Assembly: GCA_009845835.1 (NCBI GenBank)
Contig: VXYV01000067.1
Coordinates: forward strand, 1 to 62,941
Reading direction: 5' to 3'
Origin: Gammaproteobacteria bacterium
GTDB lineage: Bacteria > Pseudomonadota > Gammaproteobacteria > Pseudomonadales > Azotimanducaceae
DNA length: 62,941 bases
Part shown: positions 36,764-45,871 of the stretch, in pieces
Layout of the letters: each line of letters begins with the position of its first letter
Numbering within the stretch: position 1 is the stretch's first letter
Made by a program: the position numbers and the translations under genes
Notes under the pieces: model-generated
What the model saw: only the letters and a program-made list of their open reading frames with translations
What the model was told of the DNA's origin: nothing
Database searches by the model: none

Positions 36764-36783
36764 AAATTTTTGTTCAAAAATTT
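36764..36783. promoter_or_regulatory. Palindrome upstream of fdsG
   Basis: AAATTTTTG and CAAAAATTT (9-bp perfect arms, two-base centre) lie 47 nt ahead of the fdsG ATG, in the probable promoter region. It is a candidate binding site for a regulator of formate dehydrogenase. Confidence 0.4.
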
Positions 36784-36830
36784 AGTTTAACTACCTGTAT
36801 TCGATTTTGTTATAGGCTATTTCATAGAAG

Positions 36831-37328
36831 ATGTCCATGTCCACTAGCCCGCATGACTTTTCCAACCGAGAATTAAAAATATCGGATAAACAACAAGCTT
36901 TACGTGACGGAATCGCTCCGTATGCATCGCAACTTGGCGGACTAATTCGGGCACTACACTGGGTACAACATAAATTTGGTTATATCAACCCAGAACACTA
37001 CGTAGATATTGCTGACGTATTCAACCTCAGCGTAGCAGAAGTTAGAGGTGTAGTCAGCTTCTACCACGATTTTCGCACTTCACCCCCACCGAAACATACT
37101 ATTAGAATCTGTCAAGCCGAAGCTTGTCAAGCTCAAGGAGTGCGGGCATTAACGGAAGCTGTTGAAGAACGTCTAAACACCAAAATGAACAGTCAAACTA
37201 GCGATGGTTTAATCGAACTAAAAGCAGTTTACTGTCTGGGTCTCTGCTCATTAGGACCTTCCATGGAAATAAATGGGGAACTGATTGCTAAGGCTACGGT
37301 AAAAGATCTCGAACGGGTGAAGCGATGA
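36831..37328 (+). CDS. fdsG: NAD-dependent formate dehydrogenase, gamma subunit
   Basis: FdsG is the small NuoE-like subunit of soluble, cytoplasmic formate dehydrogenase. It holds a 2Fe-2S cluster in a thioredoxin-like fold. The ligands are visible in two cysteine pairs, CQAEAC and CLGLC. The helical N-terminal part includes LHWVQHKFGYINPEH, typical of NuoE. The length, 165 residues, is normal. Its stop overlaps the fdsB ATG in an ATGA, the first of a chain of tightly packed genes fdsG-fdsB-fdsA-fdhD-mobA. Confidence 0.94.
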   Translation: MSMSTSPHDFSNRELKISDKQQALRDGIAPYASQLGGLIRALHWVQHKFGYINPEHYVDIADVFNLSVAEVRGVVSFYHDFRTSPPPKHTIRICQAEACQAQGVRALTEAVEERLNTKMNSQTSDGLIELKAVYCLGLCSLGPSMEINGELIAKATVKDLERVKR

Positions 37329-38815
37329 AAGCAACAATATCGTCCGATTCTTTTGCTGTCGCAAGTGGTGTCGATTCGGTAGTAGTAGAACTGAATCGAC
37401 ACGATCTTTCGGTAATCAAAACCGGTTCGTACGGACTAGCGTGGTTGGAACCAGTATTGGAACTGGAAATCGATTCCGTTGAAACTACTTATCGAAATGT
37501 AACTCCCCAAGCCATTGAATCCATTCTTAAAAGTCGAGCAAACAAAAAACACGATTTACAAATACCTAATATCGAGACTCATTCCTACTATTCAACTCAA
37601 CAACGATTAGTATTCGACGATTCCGGCATTAAACCACCGGTAACTGTTCCAGATTGCTCGCTGCTAGATTCAGTATTAAATCTTAGCCCTACTGAAATCA
37701 TTGACGCGATCGAAACATCAGGACTTCGAGGCCGTGGTGGTGCAGGGTTTCCAGCACACATTAAATGGCGTACCGTAGCGACAACTGAAAGCGATCAAAA
37801 ATATATTGTCTGCAATGCCGACGAAGGTGATTCTGGAACGTTCTCGGATCGTATGTTGATGGAAGCCGACCCGTTCAAACTTATCGTTGGAATGATCATT
37901 ACGGGTTATGCGACTGGTGCTACAGAGGGCTACATTTACCTACGTTCCGAATATCCAGTAGCGCTGAACTTTCTGCAACAAGCGATAGATATTGCCTACC
38001 GCGAGAATCTACTGGGAAAAAATATTCGAGATTCCAATATAGACTTTGACTTAGACATTTTTGTTGGTGCGGGTGCCTACATTTGCGGCGAAGAAACATC
38101 GCTGCTCGAAAGTTTAGAAGGTAAACGCGGTGAAATCAGATCAAAACCTCCCTTACCAGCGATTGCTGGCTTATTAGGCAAGCCAACCTTGGTCCATAAC
38201 GTGATTAGTCTTGCCTCCGTTCCCGGGATCTTTCAAATCGGTGCTGCCGAGTATGGTGCCCTCGGCGTCGGTCGATCGACAGGTACTATGCCTTTCCAAA
38301 TATCGGGAAATGTTCGGCAAGGAGGTCTCATCGAGCTACCATTCGGTCCAACTGTACGAACACTTGTCGAGAATTACGGTCAAGGAACTCTATCGGGGCG
38401 ACCTCTAAGAACCGTACAAATCGGTGGCCCACTTGGTGCATATCTAACCGAAGATGAACTTGATACACCGTTAACCTATGAACACCTAATGGAAATTGGA
38501 GCGGGTATCGGACACGGTGGCTTAGTCGTCTTTGATGATACTGTTGATATGCGCGAACAAGCCGAATACGCTTTTGAGTTTTGTGAGATAGAATCATGTG
38601 GAAAATGTACACCATGTAGAATAGGATCTGTTCGAGGAAAAGAAACAGTCAGTCAAATGCGTAACAAACCCGGTGGGGATAGAATACGCTTGATCGAAGA
38701 TCTGTGTGATGTAATGGAAAAAGCTAGCCTCTGTCAAATGGGTGGAATGACACCGATCCCCGTCCGTAGCGCGATGCAAAAATTTCCTGAAGATTTTCGT
38801 GGGGTAAAACCATGA
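37325..38815 (+). CDS. fdsB: NAD-dependent formate dehydrogenase, beta subunit
   Basis: FdsB is the NuoF-like subunit that binds NAD+ and FMN and passes electrons from the Fe-S chain to NAD+. The FMN/NADH glycine-rich segment is LRGRGGAGFPAHIKW. The 4Fe-4S cluster ligands are in SCGKCTPCRIG and the later LCQMGG. The first 100 residues correspond to the thioredoxin-like N-terminal domain of FdsB but show few cysteines, so its 2Fe-2S site seems lost. At 496 residues it is close to known FdsB. It overlaps its neighbours by four bases on both sides. Confidence 0.94.
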   Translation: MKATISSDSFAVASGVDSVVVELNRHDLSVIKTGSYGLAWLEPVLELEIDSVETTYRNVTPQAIESILKSRANKKHDLQIPNIETHSYYSTQQRLVFDDSGIKPPVTVPDCSLLDSVLNLSPTEIIDAIETSGLRGRGGAGFPAHIKWRTVATTESDQKYIVCNADEGDSGTFSDRMLMEADPFKLIVGMIITGYATGATEGYIYLRSEYPVALNFLQQAIDIAYRENLLGKNIRDSNIDFDLDIFVGAGAYICGEETSLLESLEGKRGEIRSKPPLPAIAGLLGKPTLVHNVISLASVPGIFQIGAAEYGALGVGRSTGTMPFQISGNVRQGGLIELPFGPTVRTLVENYGQGTLSGRPLRTVQIGGPLGAYLTEDELDTPLTYEHLMEIGAGIGHGGLVVFDDTVDMREQAEYAFEFCEIESCGKCTPCRIGSVRGKETVSQMRNKPGGDRIRLIEDLCDVMEKASLCQMGGMTPIPVRSAMQKFPEDFRGVKP

Positions 38816-41655
38816 GACTAAGAGAACAAGACTACGGGACTCCTGCACCTAGATTGAACGGCCACCAGGATAGTCCAACAGTTTCTTTAAATATTGATGG
38901 TATCAACGTTTCCGTTCCAAACAATACGTCAATAATGCGGGCTGCAGTCGAAGCAGGAATACCTATTCCAAAACTCTGTGCTTCGGACAACCTGAAATCC
39001 TTTGGCTCTTGCCGCCTCTGTTTAGTAGAGATCGAAGGACGACGCGGTTTAATCGCTTCATGTACCGAACCCGTACAAGCGAATATGCGGGTCAAAACAC
39101 AAACACCGCAAGTCGCAGAGATTCGCCGTGGTGTAATGGAACTCTATATTTCTGATCATCCATTGGATTGCTTAACCTGCCCTGCTAACGGCGATTGCGA
39201 ACTCGAAGACATGGCTGGAGCAGTAGGCTTACGGGAAGTTCGTTATGAGATTGAAGACGATCACTTAGATGCAACCATCGATCAATCGAACCCGTACTTC
39301 CAATTTGACCCGTCGAAGTGTATTGTTTGTTCTAAATGCGTCCGAGCCTGCGATGAAGTTCAAGGTACCTTTGCTTTAACGATTGACGGACGCGGTTGGG
39401 AGTCAAAAGTTGCAACGTCCGCTGATTTGTTCATGGATTCTGAATGTGTTTCCTGCGGCGCGTGTGTACAAGCCTGTCCGACCGCCACTCTAATGGAAAA
39501 AAGTGTTGTGAATCATGGTGTCCCCGACCGAACGGTTCTGACTACTTGTGCCTACTGTGGGGTCGGTTGTTCATTCAAAGCCGAGCTGAAAGGCGACCAA
39601 GTAGTTCGGATGGTGCCTTATAAAGAAGGAAAAGCCAATCACGGTCACTCTTGCGTAAAAGGAAGATTTGCCTACGGTTATGCAAATCATCCCGATCGAA
39701 TTACCCAACCGATGATTCGTGATTCTGTAGAAGACCCGTGGCAGGTAGTCGATTGGGATACGGCAATTAAAGAAACCGCTTCAAGATTTAAGGAAATTCA
39801 AGAAAAATATGGAAGAAAATCTATTGGTGGTATCAGTTCGTCGAGAACAACAATTGAAGATATCTATTTAGTTCAAAAATTAGTACGAACCGCATTTGGA
39901 AACAACAATATTGATACTTGCGCGCGTGTCTGTCATTCACCAACCGGTTATGGTCTCAAACAGACCTTCGGAACTTCGGCTGGTACGCAACACTTTGACT
40001 CGGTCGAAGAAGCTGATGTAATCGTTGTTATCGGTGCAAACCCAACGGAAGGACACCCGGTTTTCGCCTCACACTTAAAGCAATGTGTACGCAAAGGTGC
40101 AAAAGTGATTGTCATTGACCCGCGAAAAATTGACATGGTTCGCTCACCTCACATTGAAGCTGAGTTACATTTAGCCTTATTACCAGGAACAAACGTTCCA
40201 ATTATCAATGCATTCGCCCATGTAGTTTTGCAGGAAGGACTAGCTGATGAAGAATTTGTCAATGAACGTTGCGACCTTGATTCCTATGCTGATTGGCGAG
40301 ATCTGATTCAACAAGACGAATACTCGCCCGACAATGTAGCATTAATTTCCGGAGTTCCTGCCAAAGATATTCGCGAAGCAGCGCGACTATATGCTAACGC
40401 AAAAAACGCCGCTATCTATTACGGATTGGGTGTTACTGAACATAGTCAAGGCTCGACAATGGTCATGGGGATGGCAAATCTAGCCATGGTAACGGGAAAT
40501 ATTGGGAGAATGGGTGTTGGAGTTAACCCACTCCGCGGTCAAAATAACGTACAAGGCGCTGTAGATGTGGGTTCGTTTCCACACGAACTCCCGGGTTATC
40601 GCAAAATTACCGAAGAAGAAACTCGGTCTGAGTTTGAAGAAGCTTGGAGTGTGATTATCGATCCAGAACCAGGTTATCGTATTCCCAAAATGTTTGACGA
40701 AGCTTGCGCAGGAAGATTTAAAGGTATGTTCATTCAAGGTGAAGATTTCATGCAATCAGATCCAAATACCAAGCATGTTGAACAAGCACTTAAGTCGATG
40801 GATTGTGTAGTTATACAAGATCTGTTTTTGACCGAAACAGCTAAATTAGCACATATTTTTCTACCGGGTACAACTTTCTTAGAAAAGAACGGAACCTTCG
40901 TCAATGCTGAACGAAGAATCAATCGTGTAAGACCTGCAATGAAACCAGTTACCGGTATGGAAGAATGGCAAGTCATTCAAAAGCTTGCGTGCGAAATGGG
41001 ATACCCAATGCACTACAACTGTGGTTCTGAGATAATGGATGAACTAGCGCAACTAACACCTATGTTTCAGAATGTTTCTTTCGACTACCTAGATGAAGTA
41101 AACAGTGTACAGTGGCCATGTAATGAAGACGCCCCTCTCGGAACAGAAATCATGCATATCGGTGAGTTTGTGCGAGGTAAGGGGAACTTTGTTCGTACCG
41201 AATATCTCCCAACGAAAGAAAAAACCAACCGCAAATTTCCACTTCTATTAACAACGGGTCGAAAATTAACTCAATACAACGTAGGTACGCAAACACGACG
41301 TACCGAAAACAACGTGTGGTTGGAAGAAGATCGTCTAGAAATTCATCCAGTAGACGCAGAACTGAGAGGTATTCGCACTAACGACTTACTTTCGGTTCGT
41401 TCGCGTATGGGTGAGATTACCTTGCGTGCCGAAGTCACTGATCGAGTTAATCCTGGTGTTGTTTACACTACTTTTCACCATCCGTCGACCGGGACCAATG
41501 TCGTAACTACAGAGTTATCTGACTGGGCTACTAACTGTCCCGAGTACAAAGTAACTGCTGTTGAAGTTCACCCCGCGAATCACCTCTCGGATTGGTACGA
41601 TCACTTCGTCGATTCCGAAGAAAAACAACATTCCTTGTTACCGACTGAAAGTTAA
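38812..41655 (+). CDS. fdsA: NAD-dependent formate dehydrogenase, alpha (molybdenum) subunit
   Basis: FdsA oxidises formate to CO2 at a bis-MGD molybdenum centre. In order: a 2Fe-2S domain (Cys56, 67, 70, 84), a His-ligated 4Fe-4S (His116, Cys120, 123, 129), two ferredoxin clusters (Cys170-180 and Cys212-222), then the Mo-bisMGD domain with its own cluster (Cys246, 249, 253, 281). Cys374 in ARVCHSPT ligates the metal, so no selenocysteine is used. The 947 residues match the family. It starts in ATGA overlap with fdsB. Maturation would need MoaA, MobA and FdhD, all encoded in this window. Confidence 0.96.
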   Translation: MRLREQDYGTPAPRLNGHQDSPTVSLNIDGINVSVPNNTSIMRAAVEAGIPIPKLCASDNLKSFGSCRLCLVEIEGRRGLIASCTEPVQANMRVKTQTPQVAEIRRGVMELYISDHPLDCLTCPANGDCELEDMAGAVGLREVRYEIEDDHLDATIDQSNPYFQFDPSKCIVCSKCVRACDEVQGTFALTIDGRGWESKVATSADLFMDSECVSCGACVQACPTATLMEKSVVNHGVPDRTVLTTCAYCGVGCSFKAELKGDQVVRMVPYKEGKANHGHSCVKGRFAYGYANHPDRITQPMIRDSVEDPWQVVDWDTAIKETASRFKEIQEKYGRKSIGGISSSRTTIEDIYLVQKLVRTAFGNNNIDTCARVCHSPTGYGLKQTFGTSAGTQHFDSVEEADVIVVIGANPTEGHPVFASHLKQCVRKGAKVIVIDPRKIDMVRSPHIEAELHLALLPGTNVPIINAFAHVVLQEGLADEEFVNERCDLDSYADWRDLIQQDEYSPDNVALISGVPAKDIREAARLYANAKNAAIYYGLGVTEHSQGSTMVMGMANLAMVTGNIGRMGVGVNPLRGQNNVQGAVDVGSFPHELPGYRKITEEETRSEFEEAWSVIIDPEPGYRIPKMFDEACAGRFKGMFIQGEDFMQSDPNTKHVEQALKSMDCVVIQDLFLTETAKLAHIFLPGTTFLEKNGTFVNAERRINRVRPAMKPVTGMEEWQVIQKLACEMGYPMHYNCGSEIMDELAQLTPMFQNVSFDYLDEVNSVQWPCNEDAPLGTEIMHIGEFVRGKGNFVRTEYLPTKEKTNRKFPLLLTTGRKLTQYNVGTQTRRTENNVWLEEDRLEIHPVDAELRGIRTNDLLSVRSRMGEITLRAEVTDRVNPGVVYTTFHHPSTGTNVVTTELSDWATNCPEYKVTAVEVHPANHLSDWYDHFVDSEEKQHSLLPTES

Positions 41656-41659
41656 ACCG

Positions 41660-42490
41660 TTGGAAGATTTAAGAAGTCTACCGTATCCGATTCGCCGTTT
41701 TAATGGGCAATCTTCTGAACGACTAGATTACGTAACTCGAGAAGAACCTTTAGAACTCAAACTCGAGTATTTTTCAAAAGCCAGTAAGCACCAGACCAGC
41801 ATCGCGGTAACAATGCGCACTCCAGGCGACGACATAGATTTAGCCCACGGTTTTTTGTTAAGTGAAGGTGTGATCAATAGTTTTGATCAAGTCGAAGATA
41901 CGTATTTTGATTCACCAAACGAAAATTCTAATACTTTGGTTGTTTGTCTAAAGCAAGGTGTTGAATTTGACAAAGAATTGCTACTGCGGCACTTTTATAC
42001 TTCATCTAGTTGTGGGGTTTGTGGAAAAGTATCTCTCGCAGCAGTTGCGGTCCATGTACCACAATTTGAAACCTCAAGTTTTCAGGTTCCTCGGTCAACA
42101 CTACATCAACTACCGACAAATCTGCGTCAACTACAAAGTGAATTTCGGAAGACCGGCGGTTTACACGCGAGTGCACTATTTGACACTGAGGGAACCATTT
42201 ACCGAGTTCGCGAAGATATTGGACGTCATAATGCACTTGACAAACTCATTGGTTCGTTTCGAAGTGATAACTTATCGAATATTCGACAGTTTGGTTTATT
42301 ACTCAGTGGTCGTGCAAGTTTTGAGTTATTACAGAAAGCCGCTATAGTAGGAATACCGTTTGTGGCGGCTATTGGATCCCCTTCTTCGCTGGCTATCGAT
42401 CTAGCTCAAGAACAACGAATCACACTTGTTGGTTTTTTATCGAGATCGAATCTCAACATCTACTGTGGCGAACGAGTCTGTGAGCATTGA
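41660..42490 (+). CDS. fdhD: Formate dehydrogenase sulfurtransferase FdhD
   Basis: FdhD transfers sulfur from a cysteine desulfurase to the molybdenum cofactor, which formate dehydrogenase needs for activity. The two catalytic cysteines are in SSCGVCGK. Other family segments are DLAHGFLLSEG, GGLHASALFD, REDIGRHNALDKLIG and LLLSGRASFEL. The TTG at 41660, four bases after the fdsA stop, gives the expected N-terminus; a start at 41561 would overlap fdsA by 95 nt and add 33 atypical residues. The 3' end overlaps mobA by 11 nt. Confidence 0.92.
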   Translation: MEDLRSLPYPIRRFNGQSSERLDYVTREEPLELKLEYFSKASKHQTSIAVTMRTPGDDIDLAHGFLLSEGVINSFDQVEDTYFDSPNENSNTLVVCLKQGVEFDKELLLRHFYTSSSCGVCGKVSLAAVAVHVPQFETSSFQVPRSTLHQLPTNLRQLQSEFRKTGGLHASALFDTEGTIYRVREDIGRHNALDKLIGSFRSDNLSNIRQFGLLLSGRASFELLQKAAIVGIPFVAAIGSPSSLAIDLAQEQRITLVGFLSRSNLNIYCGERVCEH

Positions 42491-43067
42491 CAAAAGCGAC
42501 GTTACCGGTATCGTCCTATGTGGTGGTCAAGGGGCACGTCTCAACGGACAGGATAAACCCTTGCTTCGTCTAGGGAACCGCCAAATCATCGATTACATTC
42601 TTGATGGGCTAGTTGAACAAGTTGGACGATGTGTGATTTCCTGTTCAAGAAATGTAGCTCTCTATGAAGCTAAAGGACACCAAGTGATAGTTGATTCTGA
42701 TGTTGCACGAGGACCACTCGCGGGGCTCTGTGAATCGTTTCAATTCATTGAAACGCAGTGGGTATTGACTGTACCGGGAGATAGCCCTTTTCTTGCTAGC
42801 AATTTAGTTTCTGTGCTTAGTACGGATGCAGCAAGACAAGGTGTCGCCGTCCCCGATAACGGCGAACATAGGCAAAACCTGTGTTTACTACTCGATGCAG
42901 CAGCACGAGACGATCTCTGTCGCTTTTATAACGAAGGTGGTAAAGCTGTCAAGTACTGGTTAAATCATCGACAAGTCAAATCAACCGATATGGCTGATCA
43001 AGCTAGTTCTTTTTTTAATGTAAATACCCCAAAAGAACTTAATTTAGCCCATCAAATGCTGAATTAA
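42480..43067 (+). CDS. mobA: Molybdenum cofactor guanylyltransferase MobA
   Basis: MobA joins GMP to molybdopterin to make the MGD form used by formate dehydrogenase. The nucleotide-binding signature is LCGGQGARLNGQDKPLLRLG, followed by VPGDSPFLASNLV, which holds the metal-binding Asp. Start is taken as GTG 42480, which places the signature near residue 12 as usual and overlaps fdhD by 11 nt. An earlier TTG (42426) is less likely. It is the last gene of the fds operon; no terminator was seen. Confidence 0.93.
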   Translation: MSIDKSDVTGIVLCGGQGARLNGQDKPLLRLGNRQIIDYILDGLVEQVGRCVISCSRNVALYEAKGHQVIVDSDVARGPLAGLCESFQFIETQWVLTVPGDSPFLASNLVSVLSTDAARQGVAVPDNGEHRQNLCLLLDAAARDDLCRFYNEGGKAVKYWLNHRQVKSTDMADQASSFFNVNTPKELNLAHQMLN

Positions 43068-43227
43068 TACCAATAACAAATACGAAACTGGTTCAATTTC
43101 ATTAAAATTTCTTTTCCAATGGTCAATCTTTATCGATTCAGTAGACATCGAAATCGTGAATCTGTTGGAAAAAACTTGAAATACATCATTGTTCGTATAA
43201 TTACGAAATACAAAAGCGCGCAATCTT

Positions 43228-43258
43228 ACTCGTGTGTCTTTAAGTCTAAAACACGAGT
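43228..43258. repeat. Inverted repeat upstream of the STAS gene
   Basis: ACTCGTGT (43228-43235) and ACACGAGT (43251-43258) are exact complements separated by 15 nt. The element ends 21 nt before the proposed ATC start, so it may be a hairpin in the leader or an operator. Confidence 0.45.
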
Positions 43259-43279
43259 TTAAACTGTTGGAGAATTCTT

Positions 43280-43636
43280 ATCAAATCATCATCACTCAAT
43301 ATTGAACATAACCGCGATAATGGAGTCCTGACTTCCAGTGTTTCAGGTCGTATAGATGGAATGACTGCTACAGAATTTGAAGAAAACGTTCGGGGTGAGG
43401 TCGCTGAAACCGATACCGGCGTAATCATTGATCTGAGCGGTGTCACTTATCTAAGTAGTGCGGGATTACGCTCGATGCTTCTCATCGCCAAAATGTTGAA
43501 CAAACTGGGTTCAGCATTTGTCCTTTGTTCAGTCCCAAACACAATCTTAGAAATCATCAAAATTGCTGGTTTTGATCGAATCATCAATGTTGTTGAAACG
43601 CACGCAGATGCAATAGCTAAGGTTGGAAAAAAGTAG
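43280..43636 (+). CDS. STAS-domain anti-anti-sigma-type protein, apparent ATC start
   Basis: This protein is a SpoIIAA/RsbV-like antagonist. The switch region LSGVTYLSSAGLRSML contains the serine that partner kinases phosphorylate in the family. The first in-frame ATG (43361) would remove the first strands of the fold. Reading back in frame restores SSSLNIEHNRDNGVLTSSV. A strong GGAGA lies seven bases before ATC at 43280, so ATC is the best start (118 residues). ATT at 43274 is another option. It is convergent with the kinase/phosphatase operon 43703-48711 and is its likely substrate. Confidence 0.85.
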   Translation: MKSSSLNIEHNRDNGVLTSSVSGRIDGMTATEFEENVRGEVAETDTGVIIDLSGVTYLSSAGLRSMLLIAKMLNKLGSAFVLCSVPNTILEIIKIAGFDRIINVVETHADAIAKVGKK

Positions 43637-43678
43637 ACCACTCACTGCTCTACTCCACACAATCAATGAACTGAACCG

Positions 43679-43698
43679 AAATCCCGACCAGGGATTTT
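43679..43698. terminator. Weak hairpin between convergent genes
   Basis: AAATCCC and GGGATTT form a 7-bp stem with a five-base loop and a following T. It lies between the STAS gene and the end of the histidine kinase gene. The short stem makes terminator function uncertain. Confidence 0.4.
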
Positions 43699-43702
43699 GC
43701 CG

Positions 43703-45871
43703 TTATACATCCATAAATTGCGAGGGATCTTTAGGTAGGTCAATGATCATTTGCGTCCACTCGCCTTCCTCAGATGACACTTCCATTGTTCCCCCATGTT
43801 GACCAACAATGTCATTACACAATGATAAGCCGAGTCCAGTCCCTTGGTCGGTTGGTTTAGTCGTAAAGAATGGATTGAATATCTTCTCAATCGTTGATTC
43901 TGGTATGCCCGTACCGTTATCTCGGAACGTAATAAGGACTCCATCGTCAAACATTTCGGTTCTGATTAGTAAGGTTGGGACATAGTCAGAATTGGGATCG
44001 TCTGCAAGTAGTAATTTACGTTTTTCATTGCAGGCGTAGCCAGCGTTAGACACTAAATTTATAACCAACCTTCCTATATCTTGGGGTACCATCCGTGTTG
44101 ATTCTATGCTCTCGTCTAGTTCATATTGAATGTCTAGTTGAAAGTTATTATCCGTCGCTCGGGCACTGTGAAAGGCTAGTCGAGCATGTTCTTCGAGTAA
44201 AACGTTTATATTGGATTCTTGGAACTCATGTGCATCTCGTCCCATTTTCAACATATCGTCGATAATTCGATTAGCGCGCCCTGTATGTTGTCGAATTCGT
44301 TTGAAGTTTTCAGTCAAATCACTGCTTATTTCTTTAACGATGTCCACGTCCATTGACTTTGTTTCGCCGTCATTTTCCAATATTTCTTCAAGCAATTCTT
44401 CCAATAGATCTTCCGAGGATTCCGAAAAGTTTTTGATGAAGTTCATCGGATTTCGAATTTCGTGTGCCACCCCAGCGGTCAATTCCCCCAAAGCAGCTAA
44501 CTTCTCACGAAGTACTATCTGTCCTTGTGCCTGTTTCAATTCTTCGTTGGCATCTTCCAGTTCATTATTTTTCTTCGACAACTCGTCGGCTAAATGCTCA
44601 ACGAGATTTAAACGTTGAACTTCTAAGGCATTCTTTCGGAATATCTCTAACGCTTGTTGCATATCTCCTATCTCGTCAGAACCGTCGACTACTACTACTT
44701 CCTCCAACTCGCCTTGTGCCATCGTACTCATTCGACTGGAAAGACTGTCTAATCGACGCAACAAACGTCTACCGATGTATGCAAAAGCAATCAACGCCGC
44801 GCCGACAATACTCACTACATTAACGATCAACAATAGTGTTCTACCGGTGTTAATCGCTTGAATACTAGATTGCGCGGCCTCCTGACTCTCTAAAGTCGTA
44901 ATAAATACTGCGTTTTCTAGTATTTGTTCAACTTGTTCACTTACACTTTGGTGCAAATTAAAAACTTCTTCGATCTCGGTTTGAATGTCGAGCAAGCTAG
45001 ACTTTACCTCAAAGATACCACCAACATCTAGACCGATCACGTACAACTGATTACATAGAGGTGCAAATTCTTCATGAATAGGATCCGTTTCTAAGAAACC
45101 CAATATGCGATCTACTCCATATTCACTAGTCTCGAACTGATCTTTCAGAGTCTCGAGTAAAGCTGAATCGATAACCTCTACAGCGCTGTAAACAAAATGA
45201 GAAGCAATCGTTGTGTAGCGCCTGAGATCTACCATGTACCGATAACGATTGATCTGTTCATTAGTGAAATGTTCATCGCGCGCGACCGGTGCTTCATTTC
45301 GATCGGAATAACCAAGTGCAAGAAACAATATTTGAGCATCGATTTCGGAACCCAAACGGTTATCGATAAATGTAGCTAGGTCATCGAACTGTGTCCCAAG
45401 TTCGGCAAGTTGCACAATCTTAGCAATACGTTGTTCAATGTGTTGCTCGACGGTCGTTATGTTTTCTAGCAGGGTACTTCCTGCCGAAAGCAGTTGTTGA
45501 TTACTTTCTTCGCTGAGATGAAAACGATCGATGTTGTTGAGTTGGTTTTCAAAAGTTTGGGTAACCACTTCCAGCTCATTCTTCAAACCCGTCAACTCTT
45601 CTTGTGAGTGTACCGAGGTCAATTCCGGTACCGCCGATACGATCGATGTTCCAGTTTGAGAAATCGAAAACGCTTCTTCTACGTTGGGCATTGCGACTTC
45701 GTGAACTCGATTTTGTGCTTGTTGGATTTGTTCGAGATATACAAGACCCACAATACTAGCTAATAGCGTTAGCACGACTGCACCCAGCAAAGCCGTCCCT
45801 AACTTAAATGAAATCTTGTGTCGAAATTGCTTTATGCTTTGCAGCAAAGAAGAGGAAGATTTTTCAGCCAT
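43703..45871 (-). CDS. Membrane sensor histidine kinase
   Basis: This 722-residue kinase has membrane spans at about 24-46 and 344-366 enclosing a 300-residue, mostly helical periplasmic sensor. Then come a HAMP segment (about 367-420), a coiled coil (425-455), the H-box AHEIRNPMNF with His470, and an HATPase domain with VINLVSNAGYA, RDNGTGIPES and GTGLGLS. It is the last gene of the operon; its ATG overlaps the stop of the binding-protein gene by one base. The receiver-phosphatase encoded two genes upstream of the binding protein is its likely phosphoryl target, and the binding protein its likely ligand sensor. Confidence 0.9.
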   Translation of the reverse strand: MAEKSSSSLLQSIKQFRHKISFKLGTALLGAVVLTLLASIVGLVYLEQIQQAQNRVHEVAMPNVEEAFSISQTGTSIVSAVPELTSVHSQEELTGLKNELEVVTQTFENQLNNIDRFHLSEESNQQLLSAGSTLLENITTVEQHIEQRIAKIVQLAELGTQFDDLATFIDNRLGSEIDAQILFLALGYSDRNEAPVARDEHFTNEQINRYRYMVDLRRYTTIASHFVYSAVEVIDSALLETLKDQFETSEYGVDRILGFLETDPIHEEFAPLCNQLYVIGLDVGGIFEVKSSLLDIQTEIEEVFNLHQSVSEQVEQILENAVFITTLESQEAAQSSIQAINTGRTLLLIVNVVSIVGAALIAFAYIGRRLLRRLDSLSSRMSTMAQGELEEVVVVDGSDEIGDMQQALEIFRKNALEVQRLNLVEHLADELSKKNNELEDANEELKQAQGQIVLREKLAALGELTAGVAHEIRNPMNFIKNFSESSEDLLEELLEEILENDGETKSMDVDIVKEISSDLTENFKRIRQHTGRANRIIDDMLKMGRDAHEFQESNINVLLEEHARLAFHSARATDNNFQLDIQYELDESIESTRMVPQDIGRLVINLVSNAGYACNEKRKLLLADDPNSDYVPTLLIRTEMFDDGVLITFRDNGTGIPESTIEKIFNPFFTTKPTDQGTGLGLSLCNDIVGQHGGTMEVSSEEGEWTQMIIDLPKDPSQFMDV

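Noticed and set aside
36690-36783. sigma-54 promoter for the formate dehydrogenase operon
   Set aside because: No GG-N10-GC pair with the usual -24/-12 context was found; only palindromes are visible.
38812-41655. Selenocysteine formate dehydrogenase
   Set aside because: The active-site position is Cys374 encoded by TGT, and no in-frame TGA occurs there.
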